DNA from: Halorubrum lipolyticum DSM 21995
GTDB lineage: Archaea > Halobacteriota > Halobacteria > Halobacteriales > Haloferacaceae
DNA length: 64,000 bases
Reading direction: 5' to 3'
Assembly (NCBI RefSeq): GCF_000337375.1
Contig: NZ_AOJG01000028.1
Coordinates: 53,046-117,045 of the forward strand
Shown in pieces: positions 1 to 9,042 of this stretch. The position numbers and the translations under genes were made by a program. Positions within the stretch are counted from its first letter, which is position 1; the number at the start of each line of letters is the position of its first letter. The notes beneath the pieces are model-generated. The model made no database searches. It saw only the letters and a list, made by a program, of their open reading frames with translations, and had not been told where the DNA came from.

Positions 1-12
1 ACCACTGACGAC

Positions 13-1410
13 ATGACCACCAGCGGAGGAACCGTCGGAGGACTCGACGACCTGACCCGCGAGATCCTCTATGAAAACACAAAATCGGACCTCGACAGCC
101 ACATCGAGACGGCCAACCGGAAAGTCAACGCGTACGAGCCTGCTGCGGCAGCCGAAGCGTTTCGCAAGGCCGCCTCGGCTGCGAGTGAGCTCGCGGAGAT
201 GGCGCAGTTGCCGGCGCGTGTTGAGGGGTTCGAATCGGCCGCAGAGGAGTACCGGTCGTATGCGGCCACGTTGGAGGACCGGGGGATGGACGCGATCACC
301 GATTCGGGAGCCGATCCCAACACGCCTGCCGAAACGGCCGATTCCGGACAGGCATCGGAGGCGTCCCCACCGACGGGAGGCGCCCCGGCGTCCGGTGGCC
401 GAGACGGCCGGGAAGCCTCCGAGCGGGGCGGCTCCGCAGGTGAAGACACGGACGGCCTCCGCCAGGACGCGCTATCCGTCTCGCTCGAATCGCCCGACAT
501 CGACATGGACGACGTCGGGGGGATGTACGATCTCAAACAGCGGCTCATGGACGACGTCGCCGAGCCCATCCAACGAAAGGACCTCCACCAGTACTACGGC
601 GTCGAAACCGTCGGAGGGGTCGTGCTGCAAGGGCCGCCCGGAACTGGCAAGACCCACGTTACGCGTGCGTTCGCAGGTGAACTCGGGTGGAACTTCATCG
701 AGCTGTCCCCCGCGGAGGTGGTGAGTGCGCTCGTGGGCGAGGGGGCACGGAACATCCGGGAGGTGTTCGAGATCGCGAAGGACAACCAGCCGTGTCTGAT
801 CTTCTTCGACGAGATCGACAACATCGCGAAAGACCGCAGCAGTACGACTCAGCGGTCGCAAAACGAGGAGGCAATGCTGACGCAGCTACTGACCGAGATG
901 ACGGCGCTCGACGATCACGACGTCGTCGTGTTCGCAGCGACGAACCAGCCGGCAGAGGTCGACGAGGCGGTGTTCAACGCCGAACGGTTCTCGGAAGTCA
1001 TCGAGGTCCCGCGCCCCGACGCCCAGGCCCGTCCGGACATCCTCCGTGTCCACCTGCGGAAGCGGCGCGTGCCCGTCGAGACGATCGACTTCGACGAGGT
1101 CGCCGAGCGCACTGCCGGGTTTTCCGCGGCCGATATGAAGCAGATCGCCCGCGGTGCCGCACAGGCGGCGCTCCGGAAGGCCAAATCGAGCGGTGACCTG
1201 GTCCCGATCCGCCACGAGCACGTCCTCGAAGGGATCGAGAAGCGGCGCGAAAGCGTCGCTGACCGTGACGGGAAGGACTACCTCGAACGGCCCAACGGTG
1301 GCGGCGGGGGTGGCGTGGGGAACCGCTCCGGGCGAGCCGACGCCGGCACGAGCACGGGCGGGGACGCGGACAGCCTGCTAAACGACGACTTCGACATGGA
1401 GGGGATGTAA
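13..1410 (+). CDS. AAA+ ATPase with N-terminal helical (MIT-like?) domain
   Basis: This is a single-AAA-domain ATPase of 465 aa. Seen: an N-terminal helical region of about 90 residues; a Gly/Ser/Asp-rich linker (90-160); an AAA entry motif (DVGGMYDLK); Walker A GPPGTGKT at 207-214; Walker B LIFFDEID at 262-269; sensor-1 FAATNQ at 307-312; one likely arginine-finger residue, R325, in ERF; and a C-lid (FSAADMKQIAR). The tail is Gly-rich and acidic. The order helical domain, linker, single AAA domain is that of Vps4/katanin-type enzymes. The MIT-like assignment is inferred from helix content only; a Cdc48/proteasome-type AAA is the alternative. The next gene starts in a TAATG overlap, so the two are translationally coupled. 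It probably remodels a protein partner encoded nearby. Confidence 0.9.
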   Translation: MTTSGGTVGGLDDLTREILYENTKSDLDSHIETANRKVNAYEPAAAAEAFRKAASAASELAEMAQLPARVEGFESAAEEYRSYAATLEDRGMDAITDSGADPNTPAETADSGQASEASPPTGGAPASGGRDGREASERGGSAGEDTDGLRQDALSVSLESPDIDMDDVGGMYDLKQRLMDDVAEPIQRKDLHQYYGVETVGGVVLQGPPGTGKTHVTRAFAGELGWNFIELSPAEVVSALVGEGARNIREVFEIAKDNQPCLIFFDEIDNIAKDRSSTTQRSQNEEAMLTQLLTEMTALDDHDVVVFAATNQPAEVDEAVFNAERFSEVIEVPRPDAQARPDILRVHLRKRRVPVETIDFDEVAERTAGFSAADMKQIARGAAQAALRKAKSSGDLVPIRHEHVLEGIEKRRESVADRDGKDYLERPNGGGGGGVGNRSGRADAGTSTGGDADSLLNDDFDMEGM

Positions 1411-2975
1411 TGGGACTCAACATCAACAAGGAGGCCGTTGAGGTGGCCGGCAAGACGATCGCGATGCTCGTGTTCGGGATCCTCGCCGGGTGGATGGTCG
1501 TTCGAGCGTGGGCGGTGGACGACACGCTCCTGCGTGAACTGGTCGGGATCGCGATCGAGGCCGTCGAACCGTTCCCCGCGGGTGCCCCGCTCGAGTTGCT
1601 CCTGTGTTTCTTCCTCGGCGCGCTGGGAGCGACATGGCTGTTCTTCACCCTCGACTGGCGCAAGCACGTGTCGGGGATCATCCTCGGCGTGTTCACCGCC
1701 GTCATGCTGTGGGCGGTGTGGTACCTGGGATGGGGCCTCGCGAACGTCCCGCTGTCGCCATGGAATGTCCTCGCGGGCGTGGTGGGGTTCATCGTGGGAG
1801 CGTACCCTCACAAGCGGGCGCTGTTCGACCAGATCGGGCGTGACGCCTCCGAGGACGGCTTCGAGTTCCCGCTCGCGATCGTGTTGCTTCCGATGGTGCT
1901 TGGAGGGATCGTCCTCATCTCGTTCGGACAGTCGCTGCTGGCGGGCACCAGCATCATCGCCGCCGACGCATTCGTCACCGTCGGATTCCTCTACAGCATG
2001 CTCGGGTTGGTGACGTACAGTCAGACGGTCCGTGTGATGCCCTGGGGGATCAAGCAGACCGGGAAGTCGGTGGGCTGGTACGGGATCTACCGCGCCAATG
2101 CCGTCCTCCACGATATCGGACTACGCCCCTCGGAGAAACTGCAGACGTTCGACCGAAACATGCAGAACCTCCCGGCCGGTGCTCACCTCAAAGAGGCGAT
2201 CCCGTCGACGACGTTCACCGACGACCTGAAGTTCTCCGTCCCGATCGGGAACCTGTTGCCGCTACGGGCGGAACTCGCATTGCCCGACCTGGAGGGGGAG
2301 ATCGCCCGCGACGTCGCTAAGAAACTCCAAGACTGGGGGATCCCCAAGGAGGTTCTCTCGCGGCTGCTCGTCATCCCGTACCTGCTCGGTGACACGCGGC
2401 TCCCGGTCATCGGAGAGTGGGAACTCACTGAGAGCCAGGAGGCGCTGCTTTTGGCGCGGTGGCTGCGCGACTCCGAGATCGTCCCGTTGTTCATCGACGT
2501 GTCGCGCTTCTACGACTCGAACGACGACACGGGGCTCGACGCGATGCGAGCGGTCGCTGAGGTCCTCTCCGATGAGGGCGTCCACCTGATCCCGGTCGCC
2601 GCGAAGGCCGACACCGCTCTGGATCGGGCGACCATCCGGGAGGAGTGGCTCTTCGGTAACGAAGTCGACGACGAGATCCTCAGAGCAGATGGTGGGGCGG
2701 TGATGGGTGGAGAGATCACCAGCGGAAACGAGCAAGACGGCATCAACTCGCTCGGAGAGATGATCACCAGGGATCTCGCCGCCCACAAGATCGGGAGCCA
2801 GGTGCTCAACCTGTGTGACGAAGACCAGGTCTTCCCGACCGGGATGAAGATGCGGGAGAACGACAAGGGCGAGATGGTCCCGGTGTGGGACGAGCACGGA
2901 AACGAGCAGACGTTCGGGTTCGAGCTGCTCGCCGAGCACGTCACCGAGGTGGTGGAGGACCGTGTCTACCTGTAG
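1410..2975 (+). CDS. Polytopic membrane protein with large soluble C-terminal domain
   Basis: I do not recognise a family. The protein is 521 aa with about six hydrophobic segments near residues 13-34, 61-80, 87-110, 116-132, 152-173 and 180-202. A soluble C-terminal domain of about 300 residues follows. That half contains an alpha/beta-like stretch (VPLFIDVSRFYD, then HLIPVAAKAD) but no P-loop. The start overlaps the stop of the AAA ATPase gene (TAATG), and the 3' end overlaps the next gene by 14 nt. The three are almost certainly one operon. By context it could be the membrane platform or receptor for the AAA ATPase (inference). Confidence 0.8.
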   Translation: MGLNINKEAVEVAGKTIAMLVFGILAGWMVVRAWAVDDTLLRELVGIAIEAVEPFPAGAPLELLLCFFLGALGATWLFFTLDWRKHVSGIILGVFTAVMLWAVWYLGWGLANVPLSPWNVLAGVVGFIVGAYPHKRALFDQIGRDASEDGFEFPLAIVLLPMVLGGIVLISFGQSLLAGTSIIAADAFVTVGFLYSMLGLVTYSQTVRVMPWGIKQTGKSVGWYGIYRANAVLHDIGLRPSEKLQTFDRNMQNLPAGAHLKEAIPSTTFTDDLKFSVPIGNLLPLRAELALPDLEGEIARDVAKKLQDWGIPKEVLSRLLVIPYLLGDTRLPVIGEWELTESQEALLLARWLRDSEIVPLFIDVSRFYDSNDDTGLDAMRAVAEVLSDEGVHLIPVAAKADTALDRATIREEWLFGNEVDDEILRADGGAVMGGEITSGNEQDGINSLGEMITRDLAAHKIGSQVLNLCDEDQVFPTGMKMRENDKGEMVPVWDEHGNEQTFGFELLAEHVTEVVEDRVYL

Positions 2976-4698
2976 ACTCTACGACCTCAACCGGGTCGTC
3001 AAGGCACCGCAGGGCGAGAGCGCGCCAGCGGATGAAAAAGACCTGATCGACCGACTCAGGCAGGCCGGTCACGCCGACCTGTACGTCGACGTGGCAACGG
3101 GGGTGATCGCCGCACGGGTGACCGCACTGCAGACGGTCGGCGCGGGGGCGCGGATCGACGAGAAGTACGTCGTCTTCACCGACGAGGACGCGGCCGATTC
3201 GGAGAGTCTCTTCGCGGCGTTCGGAACCGCCGTGAGCGACCTGTTCGATGACGATGACCTCGTCGTGCCGGGAGACGAGGACTGGGAAACCGTAGAGGGC
3301 CTTCGAGAGTGCCTCGACATCGATCCCGGCGCACAGGCCGACGCGACGATCCATCCCGCCATCCCCGCTGGCGTGTTGGATCCCGAGACGCTCGAATGGC
3401 CTTCGGCTGACAGCGGTGCAGCTGAGGCGAAGAACTCGTCACAAGAACCTACGACCGCCGACACCGGCAGAGGTTCGGCCGAGCATGACGGGACAACTCC
3501 GTCTCGACGAGATGACCCCCAAGTCGGGGACGGGAGAAATTCCCGGGTTGGACAGCCCAGATCCGGGGCGTCTCCCGCTGAGGAGCCGAACGGACGGCGT
3601 GGTACCCAGTGGACGACGACCGGCGAACGGCGGGGCCGGACGAGTGATGATTCGGCGAATGAACACCCAGCCACCTCAGCCGGAGGTGAGCCGGGTCAGG
3701 AAACGACTCCGGTAAAGGATGTCGACTGGTCGGCGCTTGCAACCGCTGACACCGAGTTCGTATCGCACCTGCGAACTGCGCTGCAGGCGCACGGGTCCGG
3801 TGTCGATTTCGATCGGCGTCGCGCCCGAGTCAAACACGTGGCCGGCGACGTTCAGAGCACGATACTGCGCGAGCCAGACTGCCTTCGCGTCGCGGTGGCC
3901 GACTACCTGACAGCCATGGACGTGGCACGCCAGTGTGCCGATGTCGGATCCCCCCTGCTGGTCGGTGCGAGTACCGATCCGTCAGTGTTCGAAGACCTCC
4001 GGCTGACCATCGACTACGCGGGCTTGGAGACGAACGATGCTGTGACGACCCGGACGGAGCGATACCTCGGGTACGCCGAGCGGATCGCCGAGTGCAGCGC
4101 AGTCTCGAATGCCGCTGCTCCCGTTACAGACGCCGTCGAGGCGGTCGTCTCGGCCGACACCAACGTCTATCAGACTGCCCGCGACCTCAAGGAGATCAAG
4201 GAAGCGACTATCGACAGTCCGCATCGCAGGGGGCTCTACGACGAGGACGCTGCCAGCTCCGCCGCTGCCCGAGCTGTGGACACGTACTGGGACCAGTGGG
4301 ACTCGTTGGACCGGTCGGAGCGCGACGCCTTCGAGACTCAAGTTGGGACTGCACTCGCCGAGCGGAAGGACGCCGTCGACGAACGCGCACACCACGACGC
4401 CAAATCGATGGTCGATGAGGCTATCCAGACGGCTGGGGACCGCGTCGCGTTCGCACAAACGGGGGTCGATGACGTCCGGGGCGAGTTGATCGACCCGCCG
4501 TGGGCGGACACCTCGTGGTACAAGCGTCCACGGGTGATCGGCGCGGCGCTTGGCCTCGGTGGCGCCTTCGTCGTCGGACTGCTCGCCTTCGTTGGACTGT
4601 CCGTCGCCTCGGCGTTCGGTCCGCTTCCCTGTCGAACCGACGTCACCGTCTTCGGGTGGCGGGTCACGGCTGACCTCTGCCTGCTCACAGTTGGCTGA
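2962..4698 (+). CDS. Hypothetical protein with C-terminal membrane anchor
   Basis: The protein is 578 aa and its family is not recognised. It starts at a GTG inside the end of the preceding gene. Residues 1-140 look like a compact folded domain. Residues 145-250 are a low-complexity, disordered Thr/Ser/Gly/Glu linker. Residues 255-520 are largely helical. One strong membrane helix (about 524-550) lies close to the C-terminus, followed by a short tail with two Cys. This is the layout of a tail-anchored protein with a long cytoplasmic arm. Gene overlap places it in the operon of the AAA ATPase. No catalytic motif is visible. Confidence 0.75.
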   Translation: MSTCRLYDLNRVVKAPQGESAPADEKDLIDRLRQAGHADLYVDVATGVIAARVTALQTVGAGARIDEKYVVFTDEDAADSESLFAAFGTAVSDLFDDDDLVVPGDEDWETVEGLRECLDIDPGAQADATIHPAIPAGVLDPETLEWPSADSGAAEAKNSSQEPTTADTGRGSAEHDGTTPSRRDDPQVGDGRNSRVGQPRSGASPAEEPNGRRGTQWTTTGERRGRTSDDSANEHPATSAGGEPGQETTPVKDVDWSALATADTEFVSHLRTALQAHGSGVDFDRRRARVKHVAGDVQSTILREPDCLRVAVADYLTAMDVARQCADVGSPLLVGASTDPSVFEDLRLTIDYAGLETNDAVTTRTERYLGYAERIAECSAVSNAAAPVTDAVEAVVSADTNVYQTARDLKEIKEATIDSPHRRGLYDEDAASSAAARAVDTYWDQWDSLDRSERDAFETQVGTALAERKDAVDERAHHDAKSMVDEAIQTAGDRVAFAQTGVDDVRGELIDPPWADTSWYKRPRVIGAALGLGGAFVVGLLAFVGLSVASAFGPLPCRTDVTVFGWRVTADLCLLTVG

Positions 4699-4758
4699 AC
4701 ACACGGTCAACCAACACCACGCAGCAATGCTCGTCGAACTCTTCCCCCGTTTGCACGT

Positions 4759-5061
4759 ATGCCACTCCAGACACGCTGGTACACGTTCCGGCCCCATCGG
4801 CCACCGGAGGTGGTCGGTGTGTACGAACTCGGGCGCGGTGCTCCGACCGAGTCGGGAACCGCGATCCTCTATATCGGACAAGGAAAGATACGCGACCGGC
4901 TGCTCGCGCACGCACGGGACGATGAAAAACCCGCGTGGCAGCGTTACCGTGCGGTCCGAGTCTGTGACCGCCGGCGAGCGCGGCAGATCGAGCGCCGGGA
5001 GCTCAGACGGTTCCGGGAGCGCCACAGTCGCCTCCCTCTGTATAACCACCAACTCGGGTGA
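4759..5061 (+). CDS. Small GIY-YIG-like protein
   Basis: This is a 100-aa basic protein. It carries VGVYELG followed about 20 residues later by ILYIGQG, the spacing and character of the two strands of a GIY-YIG nuclease core. Downstream are a conserved-type Arg (IRDRL), an Arg/Glu-rich helix and a terminal YNHQLG, which may supply the Asn seen near the end of such domains. Stand-alone GIY-YIG proteins of this size are often of unknown role rather than proven nucleases. It lies 60 nt after the anchored protein and in the same direction, so it may belong to the same operon. Confidence 0.65.
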   Translation: MPLQTRWYTFRPHRPPEVVGVYELGRGAPTESGTAILYIGQGKIRDRLLAHARDDEKPAWQRYRAVRVCDRRRARQIERRELRRFRERHSRLPLYNHQLG

Positions 5062-5231
5062 GGTTGCTCCCGATCTCGCACCGTCGTGGAGTGGCGACGC
5101 GCGACTGATCTCTCAACTAAACTGTTTCCCCCGCATTGCCGCCGGCAATCGCGGCACCATATGAAAGGGCAAATTGGCAATTACAGGGGATATAAGGCTT
5201 GTTTCTGGGTTGTGCGCCACAAGACAGCGAG

Positions 5232-5243
5232 ACGGCATATACA
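5232..5243 (+). promoter_or_regulatory. TATA-like element for the coiled-coil gene
   Basis: The AT-rich string catatac lies 25-30 nt upstream of the GTG/ATG start at 5264/5267. This is the distance expected for a leaderless haloarchaeal transcript. Inferred from position only. Confidence 0.35.
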
Positions 5244-5266
5244 AGAGCGGGCCGTTACTGTGAGTG

Positions 5267-6082
5267 ATGCCTGGCATTGAGATGCTGTTGGCAGGAGTCG
5301 GGGTTGGAATGACTGCACCCGTGGCCGGATACGCTGCGGGCGTGTGGCCGTTCAACCGCGGCACGGAACAGGAGCAGACAACCACTGAGGAGGCGACCGA
5401 GGACGAGACGGCGGAAGCGACGAGCGAGCGCGACGAGGAACTGAACGTCCGGATCCAGAGCCGGCAGGCCGCTCGGTCACTCGATCAGGCCGAGGCGCAG
5501 CTTCAGAGCTTCCGTGAGGCGTACAAGAAGCTCATGCAGCAGGGCGCCGCCACCACCTCCGAGAGCGCTCGGAAGGTGTTCGCCATCAAGGCTCGCGCGG
5601 TCAAGTTCAAGGCTCAGGTCCAGAACCTCCAGCGGATGAAGGCGCTCAAGGAACTGTGCGCGTGGACCGTCGCCGGTGCCCAAAGCGAGATCGAGGGCAT
5701 GATCGAGGAGATGGACCTCGAGTCCAACGCACTGGAGATGATCGACTCCGACCCGCAGGAGATCCAGTCGGAGATCGACCGCCTCCAGGCCAGCATCGAG
5801 CGCGACATGGAGGAACTGGACGACGTGTTCGCCGCGGGCAACGGCGTGGACGTCGGGCAGAGCAGCATGCCCACCGTGGAGGAGCAGCAGCTGATGAACG
5901 AGATCGCGGACGGCGACATGGACATCGAGGATGTCGACCTGGATGTCGATGAGGACCACTCTGAGGTGTCCCAGGCGGCGCTGGCCGCCACCGAGGCCGC
6001 GACCGTCGAAACGCCGGAGCTGGACATCGACCTCGATATGGGGTCCGACGACTTTGCCGCCGGCGCCGTTCAGTCGGACTGA
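5267..6082 (+). CDS. Membrane-tethered coiled-coil protein, ESCRT-III/PspA-like candidate
   Basis: The protein is about 271 aa. It has a short hydrophobic N-terminus (residues 3-27), an acidic linker, and a long helical hairpin region (about 65-185) in which a basic stretch rich in Lys/Arg (KVFAIKARAVKFK) is followed by acidic helices. A very acidic Asp/Glu tail ends in alternating Leu/Asp (LDIDLDM). A basic first hairpin, acidic later helices and a short C-terminal motif are the general plan of Snf7/ESCRT-III and PspA/IM30 proteins. No family signature can be proven by eye; a plain coiled-coil is the alternative. It lies near an AAA ATPase with a possible MIT-like domain. A GTG three bases upstream (5264) could also start it. 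Confidence 0.6.
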   Translation: MPGIEMLLAGVGVGMTAPVAGYAAGVWPFNRGTEQEQTTTEEATEDETAEATSERDEELNVRIQSRQAARSLDQAEAQLQSFREAYKKLMQQGAATTSESARKVFAIKARAVKFKAQVQNLQRMKALKELCAWTVAGAQSEIEGMIEEMDLESNALEMIDSDPQEIQSEIDRLQASIERDMEELDDVFAAGNGVDVGQSSMPTVEEQQLMNEIADGDMDIEDVDLDVDEDHSEVSQAALAATEAATVETPELDIDLDMGSDDFAAGAVQSD

Positions 6083-6200
6083 CTTCCGACTCGTCCCGGC
6101 TGCGGCCCTCCAGCATCTGCGGCCTTTTGATGACTGTGACCTGCCGGTCCCCGCTGCTCATATGGAGGTACTGCTTGTGCAGTGTATTCAGACAATGTGA

Positions 6201-6532
6201 CTATACAGTGTAAGCACGGTGGCGTTCGAGCGACCCAGTTCCCTTGATGCGGAAGAACGCGGCCGCCGTGTAGGGCTTGCTCTGTGTTTCGACCTGCGGC
6301 TCGACGGATGCGGGGAGCGCAATCTGGGCGTTTCCGTGTCGATACTCGCAGCGAACTCCTTTGCCTCCTCGACTGTCGCTCGCGCATGCGCTGGTGTCCC
6401 GCCGGTGAGTACGTTCACCGCGGTTTCGGTGGCGTCGGTGAACAGGGCGTTCTCGCACGTGTGCATCCCGAGAATCTTCTCGGGAGCCAACTCGCAATCG
6501 TGGAATGGATCGTCGTCTGGTTTCTCGGGCAT
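6201..6532 (-). pseudogene. Possible frameshifted small gene
   Basis: On the minus strand, reading from 6532, the first 65-70 codons (MPEKPDDDPFHDCELAPEK onward) have acidic, haloarchaeal-type composition. After about 6330 that frame turns into Arg/Ser/Pro-rich noise, while another frame becomes protein-like (PYTAAAFFRIKGTG, ending HRAYTV). This pattern suggests one gene broken by an indel. The family is not recognised. The rest of 6083-6661 holds nothing else I can support. Confidence 0.3.
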
Positions 6533-6661
6533 CCAATCACGAGCCGACGGTGGGGCTCACCGATTGTGCCCCGGAAAAGCAGACTCGTCAGTAGTCGCTA
6601 GATGTAGACGTAGCAGATTGAATGCTCGTCCCAGAGATACTGATCTTCCTACCGGGCAGGC

Positions 6662-7489
6662 TCAGAACAATCCGGTGATGAATCCGAGGCCCATAATAAT
6701 GAGCACGGCCGCAGAGAACGCCGGCAGATACGGGGAGTACCGTTCGACCTTCTCTTCGTAGTGCTGATAGCCGGCGATCAGCAGCATCGTCAGCCCGACG
6801 ATGCCGATGACGACGGTGATAGCGTAGGCGCTCATCAGTTCGAGACAGTAGTTCGATCCGGCACACAGCGCGATGATCTCGAACTCTTCCTCGTGGGCGA
6901 ACCCAAGTACGAACGCGAACCATGCGATGCCGAAGAGGCCACGTTCTGCAGCCGGATCAACGTCGTCGTGTGAATGGGAGTGACCGCCCACGAACGGAAC
7001 CACGCTCTTCACCCGCGCGAGAGATCCATCTGCTCCGTGGTTGTGTGAACGATCGTGGTCGTGCCCGTGCGAGTGGTCGTGACCGTGGTCGTCGTCGTGG
7101 TTATGTCCGTGATCCTCATCGTGGGTGCCGTGTGAGTGGCCGTGGACGTATTCGCGGATTCCGAGCGCGATCAGCAACGCGCCAGCGACGAGGCTAACCG
7201 GCCCGCCGATGAAGATCGTCGTCGAGAACAGATCGACTGGGACCGGTTCGTTGACCTGTGTGAGATTGAAGTATCCCTTCGCGTAGAAGAACACCGCAAC
7301 CATCGCGAGACTACTGATGAGATGACCCAGGCCGAGTATGAAACTCGCAGCAAACCCGTAGACCCATTTGTTCGTCTGATCGAGGGCGTACGATGCGGCC
7401 ACGGGCCAGCCATGGCCCGGCTCGATCCCGTGGACCGCACCGAGGAGAACGGCCCCGACCAGGAGCCCGAGCGCTTCACCGTGTAACAT
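6662..7489 (-). CDS. NicO/RcnA-type nickel-cobalt permease
   Basis: This is a polytopic membrane protein of 275 aa. It has a signature HGIEPGHGW in the first membrane segment and a second His/Glu motif (GFAHEEEFEI) in the C-terminal half. A central loop of about 50 residues, almost entirely His, Asp and Gly, typifies metal-binding loops of Ni/Co transporters (NicO/RcnA/UreH-like). About six to seven membrane helices are visible. It faces away from the nikR gene, with a shared 108-nt intergenic region that carries a palindrome. Regulation by NikR and a role in nickel or cobalt homeostasis are therefore likely. The direction of transport cannot be told from the sequence. Confidence 0.88.
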   Translation of the reverse strand: MLHGEALGLLVGAVLLGAVHGIEPGHGWPVAASYALDQTNKWVYGFAASFILGLGHLISSLAMVAVFFYAKGYFNLTQVNEPVPVDLFSTTIFIGGPVSLVAGALLIALGIREYVHGHSHGTHDEDHGHNHDDDHGHDHSHGHDHDRSHNHGADGSLARVKSVVPFVGGHSHSHDDVDPAAERGLFGIAWFAFVLGFAHEEEFEIIALCAGSNYCLELMSAYAITVVIGIVGLTMLLIAGYQHYEEKVERYSPYLPAFSAAVLIIMGLGFITGLF

Positions 7490-7534
7490 CGTAGGAGAGA
7501 CTCGGCTAACGAGGTGAATAACGGTTGTTAATAC

Positions 7535-7550
7535 CGAACCGGGGGGTTCG
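7535..7550. promoter_or_regulatory. Palindrome between nicO and nikR
   Basis: Perfect inverted repeat CGAACC-GGGG-GGTTCG, 48 nt upstream of the nikR start and 45 nt upstream of the divergent permease start. It could be the operator for either or both genes, with NikR as the obvious candidate binder (inference). Confidence 0.5.
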
Positions 7551-7597
7551 TCATACGGGACGGGGGACTATTGTGGACTGGCAGCGAGGGAGAACAT

Positions 7598-7993
7598 ATG
7601 CGAACGAGTTTCAACATCCCGGACGAGGTCGTCGCAGAGTTCGATCGCGTCTGGCAGGACGAGGGTCTCGAGAATCGCTCCCGAGCCGTTCGGGAGGCGA
7701 TGCTCGAATATATCGAAGCCCACTCTCGGCTTGAGGACACGTCCGGCGAGATCGTCGCACTCGTCGGATTCGATTATCGACACCACGACGTTATCCAGGA
7801 ACTCCACGCCGTCCAACACGACTACCAGGACGTGATTCTCAACACGAGTCACACGCACCAAGGGGAGTGGTGCCTCGAGTCGCTCTTCTGTCGCGGGTCA
7901 GCTGAGCGGGTTCGTGACCTCACTTACCGACTCCGGGATTTCGACGGCGTTCGGCGTGTGAAGGTGATGGTCATTCGAGACGAAACGGCGTAG
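7598..7993 (+). CDS. nikR: NikR nickel-responsive ribbon-helix-helix regulator
   Basis: The protein is 131 aa from the chosen ATG; an in-frame GTG-like extension upstream lacks conserved character. The N-terminus (MRTSFNIPDEVVAEFD, then SRAVREAMLEYI) is a ribbon-helix-helix DNA-binding domain. The C-terminal ACT-like domain contains the His/Cys pattern expected for high-affinity Ni sites: DYRHHD, SHTHQGEWCLE. It should repress nickel-transport or homeostasis genes when nickel is bound. The divergent NicO-type permease and the palindrome between the two genes fit this. Confidence 0.93.
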   Translation: MRTSFNIPDEVVAEFDRVWQDEGLENRSRAVREAMLEYIEAHSRLEDTSGEIVALVGFDYRHHDVIQELHAVQHDYQDVILNTSHTHQGEWCLESLFCRGSAERVRDLTYRLRDFDGVRRVKVMVIRDETA

Positions 7994-8307
7994 CAGTCGG
8001 CACACGCTTCTCACGACCGTATCGCTACGTCCGCTTGCCGAGCAGTACCGCCGACACGCCGCTCGGGATGCGCAACTCTTGGCGCTTCCCGACCCACTCG
8101 CCGAGCTTCCGTTTCGGGTACTGTCTCGCCGTCGACGGCGTGAAGACGCCCTCAGATTATCGGTCGTCCATCGGTTGGCTCACAGCTGCTGTGGGTATCG
8201 AATTTCAACGTCCGGACGCCTTCGCTCGCAACGTACTCTCGATTATGCGAGAGAGTACAAACAGATATGCGAGTAACGCGCCAACATTATCGCAAGAGGC
8301 GCCAAGC
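7994..8307. other. Intergenic region with coding relic and inverted repeat
   Basis: No intact gene is seen. One forward frame around 8030-8120 reads like a protein fragment (LAEQYRRHAARDAQ, then LPDPLAELPFR) without a start, possibly a relic of a C-terminus. At 8236-8253 there is an inverted repeat CTCTCG-N6-CGAGAG, about 55 nt before the HTH gene. The octamer TATGCGAG recurs just downstream. This is a plausible operator region for the HTH gene. Confidence 0.35.
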
Positions 8308-9042
8308 ATGTCCGAATCGTCGCGAGATGGAGTCCAGTCGTGGACCGAGTCGATGAGTGCCCGCGACCGCATTCGGGCGGTCGCCGAGACGCTTCGCGAA
8401 CCGCGGTCGGTAAACTGGATCAGCGAGCAGGCCGACGCCGCCTGGAGCACGACCAGCGAGGAACTCCAGGATCTCGTCGACCAGGGCCAGCTGCGTCGCG
8501 TCGAGACCGGCGAGACCACGCGCTATCAGCCGGACTACACGCGCTCGCTCTTCGAGGAAATCCGGACGCTCATCGAGGAGAACACCCGCGAGGAGCTTCG
8601 CAACGAATTGGCCGCGATCACCGAGGAGATCGAGGAATGGCAGGCGACCTACGACGTCGAGACGTGGGAGGAGCTCGAACAGTCGCTCGCCGACGGCGAC
8701 CTCGCAAGTGACGAACTCCGCGAGCGCCGCGACGTCATCGCGTTCTGGCGTGAGAACGAGGCGGATCGCCGCCTCATCAAGCACGCACTGGAGCTCTACT
8801 CCGACGTCGAAGCCGCCCGCGAACAGCTGACCGACGTGGCCGACCGCGCCACGAGCGAATTTTCTTTCACACAGAATGATCTTTCTCGCCGGGCGCGACC
8901 GCTATACACAGCGGACCCTTCTCCAAGACGTTCACGACCGATTGACGAATCAAGCTGGCTGTGTGGATGTACGCTATCACCCGTCTCGACGCCGCCCACG
9001 GTACGTCATCGCGGATGTCGAACCGGCAATCTTCCTGAGTGA
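8308..9042 (+). CDS. Winged-helix protein (DUF7342-like), 3' end probably frameshifted
   Basis: The start ATG at 8308 (MSESSRDGVQSW) is chosen because upstream codons look non-coding. The protein has an N-terminal winged-helix (RIRAVAETLREPRSVNWIS, then SEELQDLVDQGQLRR) and a long acidic helical stalk to about residue 190. This is the pattern of a haloarchaeal HTH family I associate with DUF7342. After the codons for ATSEFSFTQND the frame turns Arg/Pro-rich, while another frame becomes protein-like. The true end is therefore likely near 8880, and the rest reads through the next gene out of frame. A related pair is intact at 39235-40325. Confidence 0.7.
   Translation: MSESSRDGVQSWTESMSARDRIRAVAETLREPRSVNWISEQADAAWSTTSEELQDLVDQGQLRRVETGETTRYQPDYTRSLFEEIRTLIEENTREELRNELAAITEEIEEWQATYDVETWEELEQSLADGDLASDELRERRDVIAFWRENEADRRLIKHALELYSDVEAAREQLTDVADRATSEFSFTQNDLSRRARPLYTADPSPRRSRPIDESSWLCGCTLSPVSTPPTVRHRGCRTGNLPE

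Noticed and set aside
220..240. tRNA-like GGTTCGAATC string
   Set aside because: It lies inside the AAA ATPase gene and no cloverleaf can be folded around it.
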